From contig NZ_JACHFD010000009.1 in NCBI RefSeq assembly GCF_014201715.1, positions 62,001-126,000 on the forward strand: DNA of 64,000 nt, written 5' to 3'. Below the pieces are notes generated by a model, which saw only the letters and a list, made by a program, of their open reading frames with translations, was not told the origin of the DNA and did not search any database. The stretch comes from Haloferula luteola. Its GTDB lineage: Bacteria > Verrucomicrobiota > Verrucomicrobiia > Verrucomicrobiales > Akkermansiaceae. Position numbers and translations under genes: made by a program. Shown in pieces: positions 26,877 to 38,331 of this stretch; position 1 is the first letter of the stretch; each line of letters opens with the position of its first letter.

Positions 26877-28208
26877 ATGATGAACGAAGATGCCGCCAAT
26901 GAATCGAACGTCGCAGCTGAGCGGACGTCGGTAACGGATTCCAAGCCTGAGCCGGTTTCGATGAATGTGAATGAGTTCCGGGAAAAGCCCCTTGGGGAAT
27001 TGCAGGCCATGGCGGAAGTTTTGCCGCGCCGCATTCCCGTTGCCTCCACGAAGGCCCAGTTGGTTTTCGATCTGCTCGCCTTCCATGCAAGGGAAGGTGC
27101 GGAATTGGTGGGTGAGGGGATCGTTGAGCAAGCGAAGGAGAACTACGCGATGTTGCGGGATCCCCGCAGGAGCTTTCGCACCTCCCCCGATGATATCCAT
27201 ATCTCCGGGCATTTGCTGAAGGAGTTCGGAATCAAACCGGGTCACCGGGTGAAGGTGAAGGTGCGGAGTCCGCGAGAGCGCGACAAGTTTCTGACGGCGG
27301 TGGAGATTTTGGAAATCGAAGGGACCCCGGCTGCGGAGTTTTCCGCAAGGGTCGATTTTGACCGCTTGACGCCCCTTTTTCCCGATCGGCGATTGATGCT
27401 TGAAGGAACCGGGCCGGATTCGGTGGGTCCTCGGGCGATTGATTTGATTGCTCCTCTGGGGAAGGGGCAAAGAGGGCTGATTGTTGCACCACCGCGCGGA
27501 GGAAAAACGATTTTGCTGAAGCAGATTGCGAAATCGATCCGGCGGAATCATCCGGATGTGGAGTTGATCATCCTCCTGCTGGATGAGCGACCGGAGGAGG
27601 TGACGGATTTTGAAGAAACCGTCGGAGCGACGGTCTATGCGTCGACCTTTGACGAACCGGCGCGGCGGCATGCTCAAGTGGCGGATCTGGTGATTGAGCG
27701 CGCCCAGCGAATGGTTGAATGTGGAAAGGATGTGGTGCTGTTGCTGGATAGCTTGACCCGCCTTGCCCGCGGCCACAATTCAGCTCTTCAGGGAGGGCCG
27801 ATCGGGAGTGGCGGGATCAATCCTAAGGCCCTTCAGGTATCCCGGAAGTTCTTCGGATATGCTCGGAACGTCGAAGAGGGGGGGAGTTTGACGATTTTAG
27901 CGACTGCTTTGATCGAGACGGAGAGTCGCATGGACGACGTGATCTTCGAGGAGTTCAAGGGCACCGGGAACATGGAGGTGCGTTTGGACCGAGAATTGGC
28001 AGAGCGAAGAATTTTCCCTGCCATTCACATTCCTCAAAGCGGAACTCGGAATGACGATCGGCTTTTTCATCCCGACGAATTTGCGAAGGTGCTCGATCTT
28101 CGCCGTCAGCTTGCGCAATTGCCGGTGGGAGAAGCGATTGAGCAACTTGTAAAAAATATCGCCGCGACGCAGTCCAATGCGGAACTTTTGCTCCGTGGAT
28201 TGCGTTGA
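26877..28208 (+). CDS. rho: Transcription termination factor Rho
   Basis: About 443 residues from ATG 26877; a GTG at 26868 overlapping the coaE stop, and ATG 26880, are alternatives. After an acidic 25-residue leader come the Rho N-terminal helical domain ([12 protein letters not shown]), the cold-shock-like RNA-binding domain ([12 protein letters not shown] to [19 protein letters not shown]), and the RecA-like motor with Walker A (VAPPRGGKT) and Walker B ([14 protein letters not shown]), the Q-loop, and the R-loop region. Rho acts as a hexameric RNA helicase that ends transcripts. Its close linkage to coaE suggests cotranscription. Confidence 0.95.
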   Translation: MMNEDAANESNVAAERTSVTDSKPEPVSMNVNEFREKPLGELQAMAEVLPRRIPVASTKAQLVFDLLAFHAREGAELVGEGIVEQAKENYAMLRDPRRSFRTSPDDIHISGHLLKEFGIKPGHRVKVKVRSPRERDKFLTAVEILEIEGTPAAEFSARVDFDRLTPLFPDRRLMLEGTGPDSVGPRAIDLIAPLGKGQRGLIVAPPRGGKTILLKQIAKSIRRNHPDVELIILLLDERPEEVTDFEETVGATVYASTFDEPARRHAQVADLVIERAQRMVECGKDVVLLLDSLTRLARGHNSALQGGPIGSGGINPKALQVSRKFFGYARNVEEGGSLTILATALIETESRMDDVIFEEFKGTGNMEVRLDRELAERRIFPAIHIPQSGTRNDDRLFHPDEFAKVLDLRRQLAQLPVGEAIEQLVKNIAATQSNAELLLRGLR

Positions 28209-28266
28209 ATCCCCGTCCCACAAAAACGCTTGCAAGCCCCCATCTCAAATCTGACTCTCTCAAAAA

Positions 28267-29937
28267 ATGAAACCCGCCTCAGTTTTTAAAACCTCGTTGC
28301 TGGCGACGTTGGTTGCATCTTCGGGCCTTGACGCCCAGATCATCCTGCAATTCACGAACGGCAAAGATTTCCTGCAAACTGGTCCTGAATCGGAGCAAGT
28401 CGACTTCCGCCGCGGCCTTCTCAATATCAACCTTCGCGATGGTTCTGCGACCCGGTCTTATTGTTCCGGCCAGCCCCTGCCATACTACATCGTGGGTGGG
28501 ATTTATATTGATTGCCCGTTGGGTACCAACGCTTACATCGCGACGGGGGATTCGGATGGAGATGGCTACCTGGATGACACGGGTTTCATTTCGCTTTCGG
28601 CACTTCAAGGTGGCGTGTTGATCGAGCCTTTTGAAGAGGAGTTGGCTTCCTTGGTGGCGGCGCCTCAGTCGAAGCTCCCTCGGCCCTACAGCAATTTCCA
28701 AGATCAAAGCTGGAGCCTGTTCTATGATCTTCATACCGCGGAGATCTATCAGTATGTGATCACTGAATATGATTCGGATCGCGTCTACGGCTCGGGAGAC
28801 TCCGAGTGGCAACGGATCGATCAGGAGGTGGTTTCAGGGCAGTATGTTTTCTCGTTCCCGATGCTTGATAATGAGAATCAAGCAGTTCCCTTGGCGGTGA
28901 CCTATCGGGAAATTCCTGAGGGTCCAGGTCCTCACCACAGGTATCCCAAGCGTGATTTCCGTTTTACGGGTGGAACTTGGGATTCGAACGGTTTTCGTTT
29001 GATTGATCCTGATCTGGGTGAGCTCATCACCTGGCAAGGCAACGACATCACCAATGTCTTCCCTGGGGTGGATGTTCAACGAGTGATGGTTCTCGACCGC
29101 CTGACGGAATCGGACCCAAGCGATCCGATGAAGGTTTTTGATTTGGGGAACTACGATACCCGCAGCTCCTACGAGGATTTGATTCGCGCCGAGATTGTGG
29201 ATGGCGAGGCGATTCCGGATAACCTCGGATTCGGCAACGATGGGGACCAGACGGCGTACCTTCCTTACTTCGACGAGTATCTCCCCATTGTGCTGTTCCC
29301 GCCGAGCCGCGTGCCTTTGCTGCTTCCGTCGGTGTATGATCAGTCGTTTGATTTCCCGCCGGGATTCTTTGAGCCAGGCCAGCGTCGCTATTTCACCGTG
29401 CGCTTTGATCGGACTCTGGGCACGAGTGAGGTCGCCTATGACACCTCGGTGCGGATGTTCCACATGCCGGTGCGATTTGTCTCCACGTACGCCAGCTTCC
29501 AGACTCAAAACTTTGCGTCGGATGCGGATGCTTCCCTGACGAAGTCCGGTGCTGATTTTGATGGAGATGGAGCGTCGAACATCGCCGAGATGGCATTGGG
29601 AACGGACCCAACGGACGACACCGACGTGCCGGCTCAACCTGGTCCTCAGCCTAACGACGATGGCACGGTCACGTTCACCTACACTTTGGCCGCTGATGTT
29701 TACCTGCAGGATCGTTTGGTGATCACGGACCTTTCGACTGGAAAAGTCTGGAAGGTGGGTCGGACCAACGCCGATTGGACGGTGACCCGGGTGACCGATG
29801 TGGAAGTCATTGAAGACCCGATCACGGACACCGAGCTTTCTCCGACGGTGGTGACCGTGACGGTTCAAAGCAAGGATGCGATCGATCCCGCGAATCTCAC
29901 GGCTTACGTGGATGCCTCTCCTCTGACTCTGGACTGA
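28267..29937 (+). CDS. Large secreted protein with calcium-loop motifs, unknown function
   Basis: A 556-aa protein with a signal peptide (MKPASVFKTSLLATLVASSGLDA). Two DxDGDG-type loops are visible: TGDSDGDGYLDDTG near residue 97 and DFDGDGASNIAEMALGTDPTDD near residue 435, the second being a thrombospondin type 3-like repeat frequent in Verrucomicrobial exoproteins. The middle is rich in aromatic and acidic residues. The last 100 residues look like a beta-sandwich (TVTFTYTLAADVYLQDRLVITDLSTGKVWKV). No catalytic motif is recognised. It is 58 bases after rho and is closed by its own strong terminator. Confidence 0.7.
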   Translation: MKPASVFKTSLLATLVASSGLDAQIILQFTNGKDFLQTGPESEQVDFRRGLLNINLRDGSATRSYCSGQPLPYYIVGGIYIDCPLGTNAYIATGDSDGDGYLDDTGFISLSALQGGVLIEPFEEELASLVAAPQSKLPRPYSNFQDQSWSLFYDLHTAEIYQYVITEYDSDRVYGSGDSEWQRIDQEVVSGQYVFSFPMLDNENQAVPLAVTYREIPEGPGPHHRYPKRDFRFTGGTWDSNGFRLIDPDLGELITWQGNDITNVFPGVDVQRVMVLDRLTESDPSDPMKVFDLGNYDTRSSYEDLIRAEIVDGEAIPDNLGFGNDGDQTAYLPYFDEYLPIVLFPPSRVPLLLPSVYDQSFDFPPGFFEPGQRRYFTVRFDRTLGTSEVAYDTSVRMFHMPVRFVSTYASFQTQNFASDADASLTKSGADFDGDGASNIAEMALGTDPTDDTDVPAQPGPQPNDDGTVTFTYTLAADVYLQDRLVITDLSTGKVWKVGRTNADWTVTRVTDVEVIEDPITDTELSPTVVTVTVQSKDAIDPANLTAYVDASPLTLD

Positions 29938-29953
29938 TTTTAAGAAACTGTTG

Positions 29954-30018
29954 AATGGTTTGCCGCCGAAGATCCCAGCTGACCTGAGGCGGGAGCGAAG
30001 GTGGCAAACCATTTTTTT
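29954..30018 (+). terminator. Terminator with long arms after the 28267 gene
   Basis: Perfect 11-bp arms (AATGGTTTGCC 29954-29964; GGCAAACCATT 30003-30013) enclose a 38-base loop and are followed by an eight-T run. It ends the 28267 transcript before rnd. Confidence 0.75.
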
Positions 30019-30038
30019 TGCGAGATTTACGACTGACT

Positions 30039-31115
30039 ATGCAAGCCCAGGAGGGAAACTTCGTCCGTTCAAATGAAGAGTTGGCGGAGCTTCTAAAGGA
30101 GGCGGAATCCTCCGGGGTGTGTGCAGTGGATACGGAGGCGGACAGTCTTCATCGCTACAAGGAATCCCTCTGCCTGATCCAGTTTGCCTGGGCGGAGAAT
30201 TCGGTTCTGATCGATCCACTGGCAGTCGAAGATTTGACTCCGTTCGTTCGCTATCTTGAGCAACGGGTCGTGTGGATGCATGGGGCCGACTACGATATGA
30301 CCATGCTCCGGCGGGAGTTCAACACTCTTCCGGCGGATGTTTTTGATACTCAAATTGGTGTGCGTTTGTTGGGGCTCCGGCAATTCGGGCTCGCCAATCT
30401 GGTCAGTCATTATTTCGGCGTCGAGCTGTCGAAATCGTCTCAGAAGGCGGATTGGGGGAAGCGCCCTCTTTCTGCCAAGATGATTGAGTATGCCTTAAAC
30501 GATGTGCGCTATCTCCTGCCCATGTCGGAGATGATTGTGAAGGAGCTTCACGAAGCTGGGCGGCATGCATGGTTCATCGAAAGCTGTGAGGCTGCGAAGG
30601 CCAAAGTCTTGGAGCGGCCGGAAGATCGTGATGATCCTTGGCGTTTGCAGGGATCGGGTCGGCTTGACCGTGGTGGGTTGCATTATTTGCAGGTGCTATG
30701 GGCCTGGCGTGATGAAGAAGCGAAGCGCTGGGATCGCCCTACCTTCATGGTGGCGACCAACAAGCAGTTGATCGAATGGGCCGCGGTGCTCAGCGGCGGC
30801 TCGAAGATCGATTTGCCTCACCACTATCGCCCCGATCGGAGAAAGCGCTTTGAAGCGATGTTGGCCGAGGCGGCATTGGTGAAGAAGAATGACTACCCTC
30901 AGCGGATTCGTGGGGTGCGTCGGCGTCGCGACAAGGAGTTTGATGATCGTCTGGAAGATCTTTTGAAGCGTCGGAATCAAGTGGCCGAATCGCTCGGGAT
31001 TGAGGGTTCGGTGATCGCCTCGCGGGCGATGCTGGAAGGGTTGGCGGGCGATGAAGAGAACGCGCTTGATGGATTCATGGAATGGCAGAAGGAGTGCCTT
31101 TCGATTCCTTCCTGA
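30039..31115 (+). CDS. rnd: Ribonuclease D
   Basis: About 358 residues from ATG 30039. The DEDDy exonuclease motifs are present in order: AVDTEADS (about residues 31-38), HGADYDMTML (about 80-89) and YALNDVRYLLP (about 151-161), the last giving the Tyr-x3-Asp. A C-terminal half fits the HRDC region (LHYLQVLWAWRDEEAKRWDRP-x-FMVATNKQLIEWA). RNase D trims 3' ends of tRNA precursors and other stable RNAs. The start lies 20 bases after the T run of the preceding terminator. Confidence 0.88.
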   Translation: MQAQEGNFVRSNEELAELLKEAESSGVCAVDTEADSLHRYKESLCLIQFAWAENSVLIDPLAVEDLTPFVRYLEQRVVWMHGADYDMTMLRREFNTLPADVFDTQIGVRLLGLRQFGLANLVSHYFGVELSKSSQKADWGKRPLSAKMIEYALNDVRYLLPMSEMIVKELHEAGRHAWFIESCEAAKAKVLERPEDRDDPWRLQGSGRLDRGGLHYLQVLWAWRDEEAKRWDRPTFMVATNKQLIEWAAVLSGGSKIDLPHHYRPDRRKRFEAMLAEAALVKKNDYPQRIRGVRRRRDKEFDDRLEDLLKRRNQVAESLGIEGSVIASRAMLEGLAGDEENALDGFMEWQKECLSIPS

Positions 31116-31223
31116 GCTTGGTGGGCGCGCGGGCTGGGAGTGATGCTTCCCGGTTCCTCGAGGTGACGAAAGCTTCTGAAATCCTAGAAATTCGGGCAAT
31201 CGGCCTTGCTTCCAAGGGCCTGA

Positions 31224-33797
<2,574 letters not shown>

Positions 33798-33835
33798 GCC
33801 CGAAGGGAAGCGATCGAATTTCAAAGGAATTAATC

Positions 33836-36442
33836 ATGTCTGACGAGACCATCAAAAGGATCAGCGTCGCCGATGAGATGTCGAAGTCGTTCCTCGACTA
33901 CTCGATGTCGGTGATCATCTCCCGCGCCCTGCCGGATGTGCGGGATGGCTTGAAACCTTCTCAGCGTCGCTTGCTTTATGCGATGCACCACGACCTGTCG
34001 CTTGGCCCGGGAAAGCAGCACATGAAGTGCGCTGCGATTGTGGGGGAGACGATGAAGAGTTATCACCCTCACGGGGACGGGGCCATTTATCCGACCTTGG
34101 TGAACATGGCCCAACCGTGGACGATGCGGGAGACTTTGGTCGACGGGCAAGGAAACTTCGGTTCGGTGGAAGGGGATGCTCCGGCTGCGATGCGGTATAC
34201 GGAGGCCCGCCTGACCGACGCCGGCTCGTTGATGATGTCCGATATCGAAAAGGATACGGTCGATCATCAGGTGACGTATGACGAACGGAATCAGGAGCCG
34301 GTGGTTTTGCCCGCGGCGATTCCCAATTTGTTGGTCAATGGCGGCACCGGGATTGCGGTGGGGATGGCGACGAACATCCCTTCTCACAACATGGGTGAAG
34401 TGATCGATGGGGTGTGTGCACGGATCGACAATCCGGCGCTCTCCATTGAGGAAATGAAGACCTACATCAAGGGTCCAGATTTTGCCTCCGCTTGCGAGAT
34501 CCGTGGTTACAAGGGCATCGACAGCTATTTCCGGACCGGGCGAGGTTCGGTGAAAATGCGAGGTGTGATGGAGGTCGATGAGAGTTCGACAGGAGCGGCC
34601 ATCATCACGATTCGTCAGGTTCCCCATGGGGTGAACCGCGCAGTGCTGCAGCAGAGGATTGCGGAATTGGTGAGAGAAAAGGTGCTCACCGATATTTCCG
34701 GAATGCGGGACCTCTCGGACGAGGAGACCCGCATTGAGATCACCTTGAAGCGCGACGCGCGGCCTCAGGTGGTGGTGAATCAGCTCTTCAAGCTGACCTC
34801 GATGGAGACCTCGTTTGGCGTCAATATGCTCGCGATTCATGAGCGGCGCCCGAAGCAGTTGTCTTTGATGGATGCGATCGATGCCTTCATTGAGCATCGC
34901 CGGGAGGTGATTGTCCGACGGACGAAGTTCCTTTTGCGCAAGGCGGAGGATCGCGCAGAAAACCTTGAAGCCTTCCTGCTGGCCTTGGGGCATTTGGATG
35001 AGTTCATCCGAATGATTCGGGATTCGAAGAATCGGGAGGAAGCGCGCGAGAAGATTCGCAGCCGTTCGTTTGATCTCGAGGTGGCGGAGCAGTTGGGGAT
35101 TTTGATTCGGTCCCAGCCGAGCGTGAAGAGCGGAAAGTATGTTTTCACGGAACGGCAGGTGAATGCGATTCTGGATCTTCGTCTCTATCAGCTTACGGCG
35201 ATGGAGCAGGACAAGATCAAGGCCGAGTATGATTCGGTCTTGGAGGAAATCCGTGATTTGCTCGATATCCTGGCGAAGGAGGCTCGTGTGCTGGCGATCA
35301 TCAAGGGCGAGTTGATGGAGATCAAAGAGAAGTATGCGACGCCTCGCCGATGCCCGATTCTTCCGGATGAAGGAGAAATTGCGATCGAGGATTTGATCGC
35401 GAACGATGGCATGATTGTGACCCTGAGCCACCGGGGATATGTGAAGCGCACGGCCGCCAGCGAATACCGGGTGCAGGGTCGCGGAGGCAAAGGCGTGCGG
35501 GGAATGGAAACCCGCGGGGGCCATGACGATGACGACAAGGATTTCGTTGAGCAGTTGTTCTCAGTTCAGGCTCACGACTACCTGATGTTCTTCACCAATA
35601 CGGGAAGGGTGTACGTCGAGCGGGTCTATGAGATTCCCGAGGGCTCCAGGGCGTCGAAAGGACGGAGCATCAAGAATGTTCTGAATCTTCAACCCGAGGA
35701 GTCAATTGCTGCGATGCTGCGTCTGGAGCGAGCGACGGATGAAGATGGTAACGACGTCACCTTCCGTGAGGATGCCGGGTATGTGTTCTTCGCGACTCGA
35801 AATGGGAAAGTGAAGAAGACGGCCCTCAACGACTTCCGCAATTATCGGAAGGATGGCATCATTGCGATCAATCTTGAGGAAGGGAATTCCTTGATTGGAG
35901 CCCGGCTGACCAGCGGGAAGGACGAGGTGATTTTGGTGACTCGAAAGGGATTGAGTATTCGTTTCCCGGAAGATCAGGCACGCCCGATGGGGCGGGCGAC
36001 TGCCGGGGTGACGGGGATTCGCCCGGTGGACGAGGATTACGTCGTCGCCTTGGCACTGGTGTCGGAAGAAGCGACCCTGCTGGTGGCGTCAGAGAATGGT
36101 ATCGGGAAGCGGACTCCGTTTGACGATTACCGGGTGCAAAGCCGTGGAGGCAAAGGCATCATCACGATGAAGGTCGGCGAGAAGACTGGCGAAGTGGTGG
36201 GTGCAGTGGCAGTGACGGAGCAGGATGAGTTGATGTTGATGACTTCTGGAGGTCAGAGCATCCGTATTCGGGTCTCTGAGGTCCGAGAAGCGGGCCGCAA
36301 CACGATGGGTGTGAAGCTTCTCACTCTGAAGGGAGGAGAAAGGCTTCAGGATATTGCCTTGGTGATTGCTGACGACGACTCGAACCCGCTTGAGGAGGAG
36401 AGAGCTTCCGAGACCGAAGGGGATGAGACACCTCAAGATTGA
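33836..36442 (+). CDS. gyrA: DNA gyrase subunit A
   Basis: An 868-aa protein with the GyrA breakage-reunion domain (ISRALPDVRDGLKPSQRR; catalytic Tyr121 in AMRYTEARL) and a C-terminal beta-pinwheel. The quinolone-resistance region reads HPHGDGAIYPTLV, so the positions equal to E. coli Ser83 and Asp87 are Gly82 and Pro86. The GyrA box, normally QRRGGKG, is QGRGGKG at residues 547-553, with a second near-copy QSRGGKG at 768-774. The C-terminus is acidic (EEERASETEGDET). It follows gyrB by 38 bases and has a terminator. Confidence 0.95.
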   Translation: MSDETIKRISVADEMSKSFLDYSMSVIISRALPDVRDGLKPSQRRLLYAMHHDLSLGPGKQHMKCAAIVGETMKSYHPHGDGAIYPTLVNMAQPWTMRETLVDGQGNFGSVEGDAPAAMRYTEARLTDAGSLMMSDIEKDTVDHQVTYDERNQEPVVLPAAIPNLLVNGGTGIAVGMATNIPSHNMGEVIDGVCARIDNPALSIEEMKTYIKGPDFASACEIRGYKGIDSYFRTGRGSVKMRGVMEVDESSTGAAIITIRQVPHGVNRAVLQQRIAELVREKVLTDISGMRDLSDEETRIEITLKRDARPQVVVNQLFKLTSMETSFGVNMLAIHERRPKQLSLMDAIDAFIEHRREVIVRRTKFLLRKAEDRAENLEAFLLALGHLDEFIRMIRDSKNREEAREKIRSRSFDLEVAEQLGILIRSQPSVKSGKYVFTERQVNAILDLRLYQLTAMEQDKIKAEYDSVLEEIRDLLDILAKEARVLAIIKGELMEIKEKYATPRRCPILPDEGEIAIEDLIANDGMIVTLSHRGYVKRTAASEYRVQGRGGKGVRGMETRGGHDDDDKDFVEQLFSVQAHDYLMFFTNTGRVYVERVYEIPEGSRASKGRSIKNVLNLQPEESIAAMLRLERATDEDGNDVTFREDAGYVFFATRNGKVKKTALNDFRNYRKDGIIAINLEEGNSLIGARLTSGKDEVILVTRKGLSIRFPEDQARPMGRATAGVTGIRPVDEDYVVALALVSEEATLLVASENGIGKRTPFDDYRVQSRGGKGIITMKVGEKTGEVVGAVAVTEQDELMLMTSGGQSIRIRVSEVREAGRNTMGVKLLTLKGGERLQDIALVIADDDSNPLEEERASETEGDETPQD

Positions 36443-36492
36443 TCCCTCACGACACGTCGAGTAATGTGAGTGAGCGAAGAGCTTAAAATTCA

Positions 36493-36532
36493 GGGCCAGT
36501 TTCTTCCGAGATGGAGATTCTGGCCCTTTTCT
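36493..36532 (+). terminator. Terminator of gyrBA
   Basis: Arms GGGCCAG (36493-36499) and CTGGCCC (36520-36526) with a 20-base loop are followed by TTTTC. The rest of the 257-base gap to nuoA shows nothing I can support. Confidence 0.65.
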
Positions 36533-36699
36533 TGAGCGGGTGGGAAACGTGAGCGCTCGTGTTGGGCCGGCGCTGGGGGCGGCTCAGGCCATCAACGGAT
36601 GGCGAGAGGGAGCGATGCCGGGATCATGCAGCACCGTGGCGCGACTTTGCAAGCTGGTGGTGAGGCTGATCGACCGGGTGCTTTCCTGATGCCGGGAAC

Positions 36700-37071
36700 T
36701 TACTTCCAGGTCAGGGCGCCCTTTTTCAGAGCGTAGACGTAGGCAAAGGCAAGAATACCTGCGAATCCCGCGATGCTAACGAGGGCGGTGGGGTTGCCGT
36801 TCGCGACGAGGTCGCGGAACTGAACCGCCCACGGATACATGAAGACGACCTCGATGTCGAAAATGACGAAGAGCATCGCCACCAAGTAGAACTTCACTGA
36901 GAAGCGGGGCGCGCCATCACCAATCGGAAGCATGCCGCACTCGTAAGCGGAGTCCTTGGTGGCGTTGCGGCGAGCTGACTTTCCGAGAATCACGCTCAGA
37001 CCCAGCGCGACGGCGGCGAAGCCGATAGCGACAACGATTTGGATGAAGACGGGGAAGAACTGGGAGCTCAT
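36700..37071 (-). CDS. nuoA: NADH-quinone oxidoreductase subunit A
   Basis: A 123-aa protein from ATG 37071; the longer frame to 37293 would add a non-family leader. Three membrane helices and the conserved core are visible: YECGMLPIGDGAPRFSVKFYLVAMLFVIFDIEVVFMYPWA. NuoA is a small membrane subunit of complex I near the quinone site, working with NuoJ, K and H. It is normally first in a nuoA-N operon, yet here no nuoB or other nuo gene follows: downstream on this strand lies gyrA in the opposite direction. Confidence 0.93.
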   Translation of the reverse strand: MSSQFFPVFIQIVVAIGFAAVALGLSVILGKSARRNATKDSAYECGMLPIGDGAPRFSVKFYLVAMLFVIFDIEVVFMYPWAVQFRDLVANGNPTALVSIAGFAGILAFAYVYALKKGALTWK

Positions 37072-37186
37072 CGGGACCCTCGAAATAATCTCAGGTGGCG
37101 GGCCTGCCAAGCCCTGATTGCGTTGAAGGTAGGGTCGACTCTGACGGAGTTGCGCAATCGGGCTCGGGTGGCCGAGTGAAGGGGAA

Positions 37187-37220
37187 AAGAAAAACCCGCT
37201 TTCGGCGGGCCGAAAGCGGG
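37187..37220 (-). terminator. Terminator of the 37244 gene
   Basis: A perfect 12-bp stem with a short loop (37195-37220, CCCGCTTTCGGC arm) is followed on the minus strand by TTTTTCTTTT. It separates the 37244 gene from nuoA. Confidence 0.85.
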
Positions 37221-37243
37221 TCTCAGGGAAAGCGTTGGCGGCT

Positions 37244-37552
37244 TCAGTTTTCCTGCTGTTGGGCGAGGAACTCACTGGAGGCCTCGTGGACACGCTTGGT
37301 GCCTTTGTATTCCTTACCGATCTTTTCGACCAGACCGCGGGTCACCAGGTTCTGAAGTTTCTCATAAGCGCGCAAGCGAAGCATTTCTTCGCCACCGCTC
37401 ACGGCGTTGCGCACCTTCAAGTTCTCAAAGACGCGTTCGAAAAGGTCATTGAAACCAAAGACCTTGTCTTCCGCGAGGACGTTGCAGAGTTCATCCGTAA
37501 CGTGATCGGGAAGCCGGCGTGAGAACCGAGTGCGTTTCGTGGTGGTTGCCAT
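37244..37552 (-). CDS. Small conserved basic protein, unknown function
   Basis: About 102 residues from ATG 37552. It begins basic (MATTTKRTRFSRRLPDHV) and has a helical middle (LCNVLAEDKVFGFNDLFERVFENLKVRNAV), then RLRAYEKLQNLVTRGLVEK-x-GKEYKG, which looks like a small winged-helix or helical bundle, then a Gln-rich end. The basic start and LQNLVTRGLVEK motif resemble wHTH nucleic-acid-binding proteins, but I cannot name a family. Codon use is like its neighbours. It is monocistronic with its own terminator and lies next to a short AT-richer gap before ruvA. Confidence 0.65.
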   Translation of the reverse strand: MATTTKRTRFSRRLPDHVTDELCNVLAEDKVFGFNDLFERVFENLKVRNAVSGGEEMLRLRAYEKLQNLVTRGLVEKIGKEYKGTKRVHEASSEFLAQQQEN

Positions 37553-37723
37553 AGCGCTGTGATGATAGCAGCAACCTGTCACAAAAGCGACCCCAAAAAA
37601 GCTACCCTTTAAAAAAAGTCCTATTTATCGGGCAACCACAAAAATACAGAAATGTAAAATAAATGCTTGCGGTGGTGAGGTCGGGAATTGACGGCCGGAG
37701 GCTCCTCGGCAAGCTGCCGGTCG

Positions 37724-38317
37724 ATGATTGCACGCATGCGGGGAACCGTTTGGGAAAACTACCCCAATCGATTGGTGGTGGATGTTGGGGGGATCGGCTA
37801 TGAGGTGATGGTTCCGTTGACGAGCATCGACCGGCTGCATCCGGTGGAAGGGATGCCGATCGATTTGCGGGTGTACCATCATCAGCGGGAAAATGGGCAG
37901 ACCCTGTATGGATTTGCCACCGATGAAGAACGGGATGTCTTTGTGTTGTTGATCGACCGAGTGAGTGGGATTGGTCCAGCGATTGCGATGGCGATTCTCA
38001 GCGGGATGGCAGCGGGGCGCTTCAAGGCCTGTGTGGCGCATGCGGAGATTGCTGAGCTTTCCCGGATCAAGGGGCTTGGAAAGAAGACCGCGGAGAGAAT
38101 CGTCCTGGAGCTCAAAGACAAGGTCGGCGTGGCCGAGACGTGGAAGGAAGTCGAAGCCGGCGCGGTGCTACCAGCGGCAGCGGATGCGGAATTGGCGTTG
38201 GTGGCGCTGGGTTACAAGCAGGTGGACGCGCGCAAGGCGGTGAAAAAGATTTTGGAATCTCAGCCGGGAGCAACGACGGAAGAATTGGTCCGCGGTGCGC
38301 TTCGCAGCATGGCATGA
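37724..38317 (+). CDS. ruvA: Holliday junction DNA helicase subunit RuvA
   Basis: About 197 residues from ATG 37724, where the family starts (MIARMRGTVWENYPNRLVVDVGGIGYEV). The N-terminal OB domain is followed by the helix-hairpin-helix region (VSGIGPAIAMAIL and IKGLGKKTAERIVLELKDK) and a C-terminal three-helix domain (ALVALGYKQVDARKAVKKIL) that contacts RuvB. RuvA tetramers hold four-way junctions while RuvB drives branch migration. Neither ruvB nor ruvC is nearby. Its stop overlaps a possible ATG of the next gene, though I place that start at 38332. Confidence 0.94.
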   Translation: MIARMRGTVWENYPNRLVVDVGGIGYEVMVPLTSIDRLHPVEGMPIDLRVYHHQRENGQTLYGFATDEERDVFVLLIDRVSGIGPAIAMAILSGMAAGRFKACVAHAEIAELSRIKGLGKKTAERIVLELKDKVGVAETWKEVEAGAVLPAAADAELALVALGYKQVDARKAVKKILESQPGATTEELVRGALRSMA

Positions 38318-38331
38318 ACGAGGAGGGCCCC

